The notes under the pieces were generated by a model. The model searched no databases. It worked only from the letters and a program-made list of their open reading frames with translations, and was not told the DNA's origin. The translations under genes were made by a program, and so were the position numbers. Positions 6,244 through 12,911 of a stretch of 15,622 nt of DNA are shown piece by piece. The DNA is from JAHDDW01 sp964648795 (GTDB lineage Bacteria; Actinomycetota; Acidimicrobiia; Acidimicrobiales; SZUA-35), in the NCBI GenBank assembly GCA_964648795.1, contig CAZYMB010000020.1, forward strand, positions 1 to 15,622, written 5' to 3'. Each line of letters begins with the position of its first letter. Position 1 is the first letter of the stretch.

Positions 6244-6864
6244 GTGAATGCTGTGAAGCCAGGATGGTATAAATCTAAGGCAGACTCAGATGGAGTCGTC
6301 AGGTTTTGGAATGGCAGTGCCTGGGCTGGGGACCCAATTGACAAAAGTCTGTTGGTCAAGCGCCTTGCCCCTTATCAATACTCCTTAGCCCCTGGGATGG
6401 ATAGATTTCTTGCTCGCCTAATTGACTGGTTTGTCTGGGGTGCCTTTTACTTGGTCTCAGATATTGTTGTCGATTTCTTCTCACTCGAACCCGGGCTTGG
6501 TCAAGCTATAAAGTTAGTTGGCTTCGCTACCCTCGTAGCACTATATGAGGCATACTTCGTGTCCAAGAATGGGGCAACAGTCGGCAAGCGTTTCCTAGGG
6601 GTCCGAATAGTTCCACTAGAAGCTTTGGATTCAGGACACCCAACTTTTAGCAAAGCAATCACTCGAATTGCCCTATTTTGGCTGGCTATTACTGTCTCAG
6701 CGACAGGGTTTGCTTTCCTAGATTCTGGAATTGGGGGAATTGGACTGGTGGTCTTAGTTGTTCCCTTAGTATTGCACGGCATGGTATCGTTTAGAAACGA
6801 TGGTTTTAGACGGACCACGTGGGATCACATTTCAGACACAGTGGTGGTTAAAAATTATGAGTAG
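6244..6864 (+). CDS. DUF2510-RDD domain membrane protein
   Basis: 206 aa. Residues 5-30 match the DUF2510 pattern: PGWY, then Gly, RFWNGSAW, a short Trp-rich module common at the N-terminus of actinobacterial membrane proteins. An RDD domain follows: ARLIDW (57-62) with R58/D61, hydrophobic helices at about 66-80 and 88-106, NGATVGKRFLGVRIV (109-123) with its TxGKrxLG motif, further helices at about 142-158 and 164-180, and a final WDHISDTVVV carrying the last Asp. RDD proteins are membrane proteins of mostly unknown role; some are linked to ion transport. The start is uncertain: GTG 6244 is preferred, GTG 6253 is possible, and the frame is open back to a TTG at 6196. The next gene's ATG overlaps its end by 8 nt. 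Confidence 0.85.
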   Translation: MNAVKPGWYKSKADSDGVVRFWNGSAWAGDPIDKSLLVKRLAPYQYSLAPGMDRFLARLIDWFVWGAFYLVSDIVVDFFSLEPGLGQAIKLVGFATLVALYEAYFVSKNGATVGKRFLGVRIVPLEALDSGHPTFSKAITRIALFWLAITVSATGFAFLDSGIGGIGLVVLVVPLVLHGMVSFRNDGFRRTTWDHISDTVVVKNYE

Positions 6865-7066
6865 ACCAAAAGCAAAAAGTAGAGTTACAGAATCAGGGCC
6901 TAAAGACGACCTAGGTCGTCCAGTAGAACCAGGTCTAGAGAGCTTGAGGGTACGTAGACCATTTATGTTTTGGGCGGTAGTGCTCGGAACAATCGCAATG
7001 GTTATTACCGTCTTCTCTAGCTTGTTGCTAGCTGGCGTCGGTGGCGCCGGCCACGGCGGAATATAG
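6857..7066 (+). CDS. small single-pass membrane protein, unknown
   Basis: 69 aa. A basic N-terminus (SRPKAKSRV) is followed by a polar region, then one hydrophobic helix at about residues 36-59 (FMFWAVVLGTIAMVITVF...) and a Gly-rich tail. The ATG overlaps the end of the RDD gene by 8 nt (ATGAGTAG), so translation is probably coupled and the protein may work with the RDD partner. A longer reading from 6800 would extend it into the RDD gene and is unlikely. No family recognised. Confidence 0.65.
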   Translation: MSRPKAKSRVTESGPKDDLGRPVEPGLESLRVRRPFMFWAVVLGTIAMVITVFSSLLLAGVGGAGHGGI

Positions 7067-7167
7067 CTAAACATCTAGCTAAAACAGTGGAATACCACAG
7101 GCTCTCCTGCCTCAAAGCTACTTCTCCGCGCTAGACTGGACAGTTGACCTAGCACATCGAGGAGATC

Positions 7168-7647
7168 ATGAGCTTTAAAAAAGGTGATCGAGTCGTCTAT
7201 CCGCACCATGGAGCAGCGATTATCGAAAAGACTGAATTCATTGAACTCGCCGGTGAAAAGCGTAAGTATTTTGTTTTGCGTACAGCCCACGACGATCTAG
7301 TCGTACGAGTGCCAGTCGACAAAGCAGACGATGTTGGAATGCGCCCACCTATCAGTAACTCAGATGTTAAAGACATCATGAAGTTGCTAGCTAAGAAAGA
7401 TGTCCGAGAGCCAGCTAACTGGTCTCGTCGATTTAAGAACCACCAAGAGAAACTTAAGAGTGGCGATGTCTACCAGGTAGCAGAAGTTGTTCGCAACTTG
7501 GCTTTGCGAGAAGCTAGCAAAGGCCTTTCAGCAGGTGAAAAGAGCATGTACACAAAGGCCAGAAAAGTCCTTGTCTCAGAATTGTCTTTCGCCCTAGATG
7601 TCGAAGAAGAACTAGCAATTAAAAAGGTTGATAAACAGCTCGCTTAG
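7168..7647 (+). CDS. carD: CarD family transcriptional regulator
   Basis: Global activator that binds the RNA polymerase beta subunit and stabilises the open complex at the upstream edge of the -10. The N-terminal RNAP-interaction domain (1-60) starts FKKGDRVVYPHHGAA, almost the mycobacterial wording, and contains LVVRVP. The C-terminal DNA-binding helical domain holds PANWSRRFK with the wedge Trp at residue 85, the same number as in M. tuberculosis CarD, then GDVYQVAEVVRNL and GLSAGEKSMYTKAR. At 159 aa it is the usual length (162 in M. tuberculosis). Ribosome site GAGGAG at 7159-7164. TAGACT at 7132-7137 could be its -10. Followed by lgt rather than by ispD, which is the common neighbour in many actinobacteria. 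Confidence 0.97.
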   Translation: MSFKKGDRVVYPHHGAAIIEKTEFIELAGEKRKYFVLRTAHDDLVVRVPVDKADDVGMRPPISNSDVKDIMKLLAKKDVREPANWSRRFKNHQEKLKSGDVYQVAEVVRNLALREASKGLSAGEKSMYTKARKVLVSELSFALDVEEELAIKKVDKQLA

Positions 7648-7660
7648 AAATTGTTCTAAG
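7643..7660 (+). terminator. hairpin at the carD stop, before lgt
   Basis: CTTAGAA-attg-TTCTAAG, a perfect 7-bp stem with a 4-nt loop that includes the carD stop codon. No T-run follows. The right arm overlaps TAAGAT (7657-7662), a possible -10 for lgt, so it may be an attenuator, an operator or an mRNA processing site rather than a terminator. Confidence 0.35.
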
Positions 7661-7689
7661 ATTGGCTCTTGTCAACTTATGAGGTCACG

Positions 7690-8640
7690 ATGAACTCTTT
7701 GATAGCCAGCATCCCAAGTCCTAGCTCGCCGGCAATCGAACTTGGTCCGCTAACAGTCAGATACTACGGATTGCTAATCGGGCTTGGTGTTCTAGCCGCT
7801 GTCTACATTGCCGGCAAGCGTTGGAACAAAGATGACCCAAAACGTTCTATAGATGACGCATCTTATATTGCAGTGTGGGGCGTTGTTGGTGGCTTCATCG
7901 GGGCGAAGGCCTATCACGTTCTTACATCTATTCCTGAAAAAGGGTTCGTTGACTTTTTCCTACTTTGGGAACCAGGTCTAGGAATCCCCGGTGGCTTGCT
8001 TGTTGGTTTCTTAGCGGCATGGTACGCGTCGAAGCGGCGAGGTATGAACTTTGAGCGGTTCATGCATGCAGCTATCCCCGGCATCCCAGTGGCGCAAGCA
8101 ATTGGTCGTGTTGGTAACTATTTTAACCAAGAGCTTTTTGGTCGACCAACAGATCTTGCCTGGGCAATCGAAATCGACCAGTCAGTACGAGAGAACTTAG
8201 CACTACAAGCACCAGAGTTTGGCCAGTTCGTAGATTCAGAAACTTTCCATCCAACCTTTGCCTACGAAGCGCTCCTTAACCTTGTGCTTGCAGGCTTATT
8301 GGTGCTTCTAGACAGAATGGGTCTTGTTAAACGGCGCATGATGTTGCCACTCTACGTAGCCGGCTACGGTGCTATCAGACTTGTTGTGGAGACATTCAGA
8401 GCTGACGAGGCTGCAGTCCTATTTGGCGTCAGGTTTAACGGCCTGTTAGCAGCCGTGGCAATCGTTGTTGGTCTTGGTCTTGCCATCTGGGCACACAAAA
8501 CTGCACCTAAGTTTGCAGAAGAACAAGCGACCATCGACCTTGTCGATGAGGACAAGGGCCAAGAACCAAAGAAAAAGTCTGGCAAGGCACAAGCCCCTAG
8601 ACCTAAGAAGGCTCAGGCGTCTAGATCTAAGAAGCGTTGA
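7690..8640 (+). CDS. lgt: prolipoprotein diacylglyceryl transferase
   Basis: Integral membrane enzyme that transfers diacylglycerol from phosphatidylglycerol to the lipobox Cys of prolipoproteins. The Lgt signature GRVGNYFNQELFG (139-151) is complete, including R140, N143 and E148, and HPTFAYE (187-193) and ETFR (234-237) match the second conserved region. The E. coli H103 position lies in GLGIPGG here, with no His, as is usual in actinobacteria. About seven helices. Start ATG 7690 has GAGGT (7681-7685) 4 nt upstream; the frame is open to a TTG at 7669. The last ~30 residues (from EDKGQEPKKK) form a Lys/Ala/Pro/Ser-rich cytoplasmic tail with KKAQA-type repeats, outside the catalytic core. Follows carD by 42 bp and may be cotranscribed. 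Confidence 0.96.
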   Translation: MNSLIASIPSPSSPAIELGPLTVRYYGLLIGLGVLAAVYIAGKRWNKDDPKRSIDDASYIAVWGVVGGFIGAKAYHVLTSIPEKGFVDFFLLWEPGLGIPGGLLVGFLAAWYASKRRGMNFERFMHAAIPGIPVAQAIGRVGNYFNQELFGRPTDLAWAIEIDQSVRENLALQAPEFGQFVDSETFHPTFAYEALLNLVLAGLLVLLDRMGLVKRRMMLPLYVAGYGAIRLVVETFRADEAAVLFGVRFNGLLAAVAIVVGLGLAIWAHKTAPKFAEEQATIDLVDEDKGQEPKKKSGKAQAPRPKKAQASRSKKR

Positions 8641-8648
8641 GCTAAGTC

Positions 8649-9458
8649 TTAAACGTAATCTAGAACTGCTTGGGAGAATTTAGGCCAAGCTACCTTTGCC
8701 CATGGACCAAAGTCTTTGTCGCTAAGAGCAGCACAGCAAATGTCTGCTAATGGATCTATCCAAAGGAACGTGCCGGCCTGGCCGAAGTGTCCGAAACTTT
8801 GTGGTGAATTTCCAACTGCCATCCAATGGTTAGTCTTGGTTCCTTTGATCTCAAAACCGAGACCCCAGCTATTGGTTGATTGAAAACCGAAACCAGGAAG
8901 AATCCCGTCAAGCCCCGGTAGGTGTGGGGAAGTTGCTCTGCGTAGCGTTTCGGTTGTAATCAGAGTGGGGCGCAACAGCTCCGTTCCTACCACTAGTAGG
9001 TCGGCCACGCAGCTTCTAGATTGGCGAGCAACCGAACCATATATCTCGGTTCTAGAAAGTCCCAAGGGCTCTGCGACAGCTTCTCTAAAATAGTCAGCGG
9101 GCTCCAGCCCCGTACTTCGCTTCAGAAGAGACCCAATTGTTTCGAACCCATAGTTTGAATACGCACGCTTCTTCTTCGGCTTGGCTTTCATGCCATCAGC
9201 TTTTTCGGCGCCAAAACCTGCAGCGTGAGCGAGCAAGTCGCTGACTGTGTAGCCACTAGAATCGAGCGGTTCTGACAGCGAGAGGCTGCCTTCTTCGTAT
9301 GCGACAAGGACAGCCATTGAGAAGAGTAATTTGGTGATGCTGGCAAGCTCAAAGACCTGATATGGGTCGCTGGAGGTTGTTTGGGCTCCATTGGCTGCCG
9401 CCCAGCCAGCTTGATTGTGCCTAGCGGGCCAATCAGTTAGTTGCGACAATGGATCCAT
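8649..9458 (-). CDS. beta-lactamase-fold serine hydrolase
   Basis: Class C beta-lactamase/DD-peptidase-like family (Pfam Beta-lactamase); members are esterases, peptidases or D-aminohydrolases, and the substrate is not predictable here. The three motifs are present: SITK (S40-K43) as SxxK with the nucleophile Ser, YSN (100-102), and HFG at 224-226 in the HxG third motif. No signal peptide is seen, so it is probably cytosolic, which is unusual for a penicillin-binding-like enzyme but common for this subfamily. 269 aa is short for the family (often 330-400). Start ATG 9458 is preferred; the frame extends to GTG 9482. Neither has an SD; TAGGCT lies 10 nt before the ATG. Divergent from the helicase, 59 bp between starts. 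Confidence 0.87.
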   Translation of the reverse strand: MDPLSQLTDWPARHNQAGWAAANGAQTTSSDPYQVFELASITKLLFSMAVLVAYEEGSLSLSEPLDSSGYTVSDLLAHAAGFGAEKADGMKAKPKKKRAYSNYGFETIGSLLKRSTGLEPADYFREAVAEPLGLSRTEIYGSVARQSRSCVADLLVVGTELLRPTLITTETLRRATSPHLPGLDGILPGFGFQSTNSWGLGFEIKGTKTNHWMAVGNSPQSFGHFGQAGTFLWIDPLADICCAALSDKDFGPWAKVAWPKFSQAVLDYV

Positions 9459-9517
9459 GATTTTGACAAGCCTAGAGCCCACATCGGTCTGACCGCTATA
9501 GGGTAGGGGAAAGAGTT

Positions 9518-10663
9518 ATGGAAAAATCATTTGGCGACCTAGGTGTAGCCACCCCAATAGTAGAAGTTCTAGCTGAAAGAGGCGTCGAGTATCCGTTCGC
9601 AATTCAGCAGCTGACAATTGAAGATTCGTTGGCAGGCCGAGATGTTTGCGGTAAGGCAAAGACTGGTTCTGGTAAAACCCTTGCCTTCGGTGTGCCGGCC
9701 GTGCAAAAAATTGCCGAAGAGCGTTCAGGTGAGATCGGTGGATTGATTCTTGTCCCAACGCGAGAGCTAGCGACACAAGTCCACGAGCAGCTAGAAGAAC
9801 TTTGTAGCGCAATGGATGTTAAATCCATGTGTGTTTATGGTGGTGCCAACATCGATAAACAAATCGACAAGCTAAGCAAGAATGTAGATCTGTTGGTCGC
9901 AACGCCAGGTCGTCTTATCGACTTGCTCGAGCGAGAAGCAGTTTCATTGGCTGATGTTTCGATCGTTGTCTTGGATGAAGCAGACCGCATGGCTGACATG
10001 GGTTTCATGCCTCAAGTCGAATGGTTGTTACGTAAGGTCGAGTCAGACCATCAGACCTTGTTGTTCTCAGCAACCCTTGATGGCGCAGTCGATGTTTTGG
10101 TGAAGCGTTATCAAACTGACCCTGTCTTTCATGAGGTCGTGTCAGAGGACCCAACGGTTGAAGGGATGACTCATCACTTCTTGGCAGTTCATGAAATGGA
10201 CAAAGCCAAAGTGTTAGCAGCCCTCGTAGAACCCGTTGAGCGTTCCATAGTGTTCTGCAACACCAAGAGAAACTGTGATTATTTAACGAGAGAGCTCGAG
10301 AAGCTTGACGTGGATGCGGTGACGATCCACGGTGACTTAAGGCAACGTCACCGTGAGGCTGCTATCAAAAAGATTTCTGAAGGAACTGCCAAAGTTATGG
10401 TAGCTACCGATGTTGCTGCTCGTGGTATCCACGTTGATGACGTCGCAGTTGTGGTCCACTATGACCCACCAGAGGATCACAAAACGTACCTACACCGTTC
10501 TGGTAGAACGGCACGAGCTGGCCATACCGGTGTCGTAGTTACTCTTAGTCTGTGGGACGAAGAAATTACTACTAAGCGCTTACAAAAGCGCCTGCAACTA
10601 GAACAAGACATTAAGAAAGTGTTCTCGAACAACCCGGAACTGGGAACACTCGCTGTCGAATAG
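9518..10663 (+). CDS. DEAD-box ATP-dependent RNA helicase
   Basis: Unwinds RNA duplexes, typically in ribosome assembly, mRNA decay or cold adaptation. The motifs are in order: Q motif with Q30, Walker A AKTGSGKT (47-54), PTRELA (80-85), GG (108-109), TPGR (129-132), DEAD (153-156), SAT (184-186), then the second RecA domain with ATDVAARGI and HRSGRTAR. Motif V reads ARGIH where ARGID is usual. At 381 aa it is a minimal two-domain core that stops soon after motif VI, without the basic C-terminal extension of RhlE or CsdA, so RNA targeting must come from elsewhere. An SD-like GGGGAAAG precedes the ATG. The methyltransferase ATG comes 3 nt after its stop. Confidence 0.96.
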   Translation: MEKSFGDLGVATPIVEVLAERGVEYPFAIQQLTIEDSLAGRDVCGKAKTGSGKTLAFGVPAVQKIAEERSGEIGGLILVPTRELATQVHEQLEELCSAMDVKSMCVYGGANIDKQIDKLSKNVDLLVATPGRLIDLLEREAVSLADVSIVVLDEADRMADMGFMPQVEWLLRKVESDHQTLLFSATLDGAVDVLVKRYQTDPVFHEVVSEDPTVEGMTHHFLAVHEMDKAKVLAALVEPVERSIVFCNTKRNCDYLTRELEKLDVDAVTIHGDLRQRHREAAIKKISEGTAKVMVATDVAARGIHVDDVAVVVHYDPPEDHKTYLHRSGRTARAGHTGVVVTLSLWDEEITTKRLQKRLQLEQDIKKVFSNNPELGTLAVE

Positions 10664-10666
10664 ATC

Positions 10667-12196
10667 ATGGACCCATATAAGATCGGTGAGAATCACGAGT
10701 TAAGCGAGAGTGATTCAAAACGAGTCGAGCGTGGAGCTTGGTATACGCCCCGCAAACTGGTTGAGCAGCTGGTCGAAGTTGTGTGGGAACACAGCGAAGT
10801 TGATGATCAAATCTTTTTAGATCCTACTTGTGGTGGAGGAGCCTTTCTCCTAGCTGTGGCTGATCGCCTGGTAGCGGACGGAATTGACCCCGCCGAGGTA
10901 CTGAAGCGTCTACATGGGCTTGATATTGACCACGGTGCAGTTGAAGCTTGTCGTCAAGCTTTGTTAGCTTGGGCGCAAACTAATGGCTGCTCAAGTTCTG
11001 AAGTCATATCGCAACTAGAGGAACAGATTCAATGCGGTGATGCGTTGGCTGGTTTTCCCTCGAACTGGAAATCGAGAAGGATCTACATCGGCAACCCGCC
11101 TTTTGGTACGCCACTGAAGTCAAACTCTTCAGAATTGGCCAACGATTATAGAAAACAGCGCAAGTCAATATTTGGCCCATACGCTGACCGATCAAGCCTG
11201 CACTTTGTTAACTGCTTAGAGAATGCTGAACCTGGGACGGCAATTCTGATGATTATGCCGCTGTCTGTGGTGGCTACTAAACACTTGGAACGCTTCAGAG
11301 AGTTTCTCAGTTCACATAGTCTGAAAGCGATGTGGGTAGCCGATACTCCATTATTTGAAGCCTCGGTAAAGACATGTGCAGTCCTAGTAGAGACTGTCGA
11401 GTTAGGCTCAACATCAAATAGTTCTAAGTTGGTTGCGTTGTATGCCGGTGAGGCTCTGGCACCGCAGGCATCGTCTCTAAGTCGCACTTGGGCAGAGCTT
11501 GCCGCCGATGCGGTCGGAGTTCCGCAAGTCCCTGACATTAATACCCCAAGCTTTCGTAGTCTGATTCAGGCCACTGCTGGCTTTCGAGATGAATATTACG
11601 GGTTAGCCGAGGTCTGTATCGAAAACGAGTCAGCTGCTCTGGACACCATGCGTCTTGCCACTACTGGGATGATCGGCTTACTCTCGTGTAGCTGGGGAAG
11701 CAAGCAAGCAAGGTTCGCCAAGCAGCGTTTCGATCGGCCAGTCGTTCCTAAGGTTGTTGCTGACAAGAAGGTCCAAAATTGGATCACACGTCAGGAGAGT
11801 CCAAAGGTTCTAATTTCAACTCAATCTAAGGTGCTGAAGGCTTTCGTTGACCTTGAATCCGAGTATGTGGCAACAACCCCTGTGTTGATTGTCACTGGTG
11901 ACGATTTGTTTGGCTTTGTTGCAGCATTGTTCTCTCCGGTTCTAAATTTGATTGCATACAGGCAAAATTATGGTGCAGGACTTTCTACATCAGCAATCAA
12001 GCTCAGTGCTGCGGGACTTGTGGCCCTGCCACAGCCTGTTGATACTGAATTTTGGGCACAAGGACGCAAGATAGTGCAAGACCTTGTCGGTGGTACTCCA
12101 AGCCAGGCCGACTTGGTTGAACTGGCCGCAATAATGAACTCAGCATATGGTGGCGACGAGGCCACTTTGGCTTGGTGGCTGGATCGAGCTTTTTAG
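10667..12196 (+). CDS. N6-adenine DNA methyltransferase (type I/IIG-like), solitary
   Basis: Methylates adenine N6 in DNA using S-adenosylmethionine. The motifs follow the gamma-type order: motif X RGAWYTP (22-28), motif I DPTCGGGAF (52-60) for SAM binding, motif II with D86 (GLDID), motif III GDAL (124-127), and the catalytic motif IV NPPF (143-146). The remaining ~340 residues include a C-terminal half ending in KLSAAGLVALPQP, a pattern like that of target-recognition domains of HsdS/TaqI type, so one protein probably carries both recognition and methylation. No endonuclease motif or restriction gene is near, suggesting an orphan or regulatory enzyme, or a nuclease-less relic. It starts 3 nt after the helicase stop, an apparent operon. 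509 aa. Target sequence unknown. Confidence 0.85.
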   Translation: MDPYKIGENHELSESDSKRVERGAWYTPRKLVEQLVEVVWEHSEVDDQIFLDPTCGGGAFLLAVADRLVADGIDPAEVLKRLHGLDIDHGAVEACRQALLAWAQTNGCSSSEVISQLEEQIQCGDALAGFPSNWKSRRIYIGNPPFGTPLKSNSSELANDYRKQRKSIFGPYADRSSLHFVNCLENAEPGTAILMIMPLSVVATKHLERFREFLSSHSLKAMWVADTPLFEASVKTCAVLVETVELGSTSNSSKLVALYAGEALAPQASSLSRTWAELAADAVGVPQVPDINTPSFRSLIQATAGFRDEYYGLAEVCIENESAALDTMRLATTGMIGLLSCSWGSKQARFAKQRFDRPVVPKVVADKKVQNWITRQESPKVLISTQSKVLKAFVDLESEYVATTPVLIVTGDDLFGFVAALFSPVLNLIAYRQNYGAGLSTSAIKLSAAGLVALPQPVDTEFWAQGRKIVQDLVGGTPSQADLVELAAIMNSAYGGDEATLAWWLDRAF

Positions 12197-12229
12197 ATAA
12201 AGCAGCGTAAAGGTTTGAAAACTTTCGGC

Positions 12230-12235
12230 TAAATT
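12230..12235 (+). promoter_or_regulatory. possible -10 (TAAATT) of the small membrane protein gene
   Basis: TAAATT ends 8 nt before GTG 12244, and no SD is present. This again fits a leaderless start. The -35 is not clear: TTGAAA at 12215 is too close. Confidence 0.3.
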
Positions 12236-12243
12236 GGTTACTA

Positions 12244-12549
12244 GTGAATTCGTTTATCGCACAGGCTCCAAACAATGACGCTCAGCTACTGGCACTGGTA
12301 ATTGGCTTAGTTGTAGTAGCGGTTCTACTTACAGGCCTCACCATTTGGTATTGGCGTTACACCAGCCCAAAGAGGCGCATAAAGACGAGGCCGGTTTCAC
12401 AAGTGCCTGCTCGTAACCCACGGGCAACACGCATTGATGAACAAGTGCCCTCTGTCACCGAAGAGCCAAGGTCCCAGATTAACTTGGCCGAAGACACACC
12501 ACTAGGTGGCGGCCTGCAACGTCCAGCCGACATCGAAAGTGGTGGCTGA
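12244..12549 (+). CDS. small single-pass membrane protein, unknown
   Basis: 101 aa from GTG 12244. Residues 1-14 are polar, a strong helix follows at about 15-38 (LLALVIGLVVVAVLLTGLTI), then a basic stop-transfer stretch (SPKRRIKTRP) and a polar tail of ~55 residues rich in Pro, Glu and Arg that should be cytoplasmic. No known domain. The next gene begins 2 nt after its stop, so the pair forms an operon downstream of the methyltransferase, 47 nt away. No other in-frame start lies before the helix. Confidence 0.65.
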   Translation: MNSFIAQAPNNDAQLLALVIGLVVVAVLLTGLTIWYWRYTSPKRRIKTRPVSQVPARNPRATRIDEQVPSVTEEPRSQINLAEDTPLGGGLQRPADIESGG

Positions 12550-12551
12550 GT

Positions 12552-12773
12552 ATGAGTGACTTTGACCCGCAAGCCATGATCGAACGGTTTCAGACACGAG
12601 CCAAAGCAGTCAAGAAGCGAAACTTGCCTCCCGTGGGTGGTGACGAACGCCAGGCATTTATCGACCAAGCAGAACAAGACTTCATGGATTTCGCCATAAT
12701 CGGCGACGCTGAAGCCGAGCTTGTCGACAATACGTTGACATTGAAGATTAATTTTGGTTCCGACGCCGAATAG
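12552..12773 (+). CDS. small acidic soluble protein, unknown
   Basis: 73 aa. It starts MSDFDPQAMIERFQTRAKA, an amphipathic helix, then a basic KKRNLPP turn, then an acidic helical stretch (ERQAFIDQAEQDFMDF), and ends in a predicted beta pair (EAELVDNTLTLKINF). This resembles a small helical adaptor, but no family is recognised. No membrane segment. The ATG follows the stop of the membrane protein gene by 2 nt, so expression is probably coupled. The tRNA-Gly gene starts 32 bp downstream. Confidence 0.65.
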   Translation: MSDFDPQAMIERFQTRAKAVKKRNLPPVGGDERQAFIDQAEQDFMDFAIIGDAEAELVDNTLTLKINFGSDAE

Positions 12774-12787
12774 TTATCTGTTTTAGG

Positions 12788-12793
12788 TATCCT
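12788..12793 (+). promoter_or_regulatory. -10 box (TATCCT) of tRNA-Gly
   Basis: TATCCT ends 12 nt before the mature 5' end of tRNA-Gly, matching the 10-12 nt spacing at the two other tRNA genes in the window. No clear -35. Confidence 0.4.
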
Positions 12794-12805
12794 GAGTCCC
12801 GTTAT

Positions 12806-12882
12806 GCGGATGTAGCTCAGCTGGCTAGAGCGTCACCTTGCCAAGGTGAAGGTCGCGAGTTCGAATCTCGTCATCCGCTCCA
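12806..12882 (+). tRNA. tRNA-Gly (anticodon GCC)
   Basis: Full cloverleaf. The acceptor GCGGATG pairs with CATCCGC; D arm GCTC/GAGC; anticodon stem TCACC/GGTGA around loop TTGCCAA, with anticodon GCC at 12840-12842 and U33 present; T arm GCGAG-TTCGAAT-CTCGT. Discriminator T, then an encoded CCA (12880-12882). It decodes GGC/GGT. The CDP-glucose dehydratase start is only 29 nt downstream, so the two may share a transcript. Confidence 0.97.
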
Positions 12883-12911
12883 TTCTCTACTTTCTCTGAA
12901 ACGGGGCTTAG

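Noticed and set aside
7088..7099. GTGG-AATA-CCAC hairpin after the small membrane protein gene
   Set aside because: Only a 4-bp stem with no T-run; expected by chance.
9463..9468. TTGACA as the -35 of the helicase
   Set aside because: No -10 box lies at 16-18 bp; the nearest TATA-like string is 26 bp away.
11146..11538. Minus-strand 130-codon frame inside the methyltransferase
   Set aside because: Lies entirely within a gene with clear motifs; no ribosome site, no family likeness.
12209..12225. AAAGGTTTGAAAACTTT as a terminator after the methyltransferase
   Set aside because: The stem needs a bulge and a 2-nt loop, and no T-run follows.
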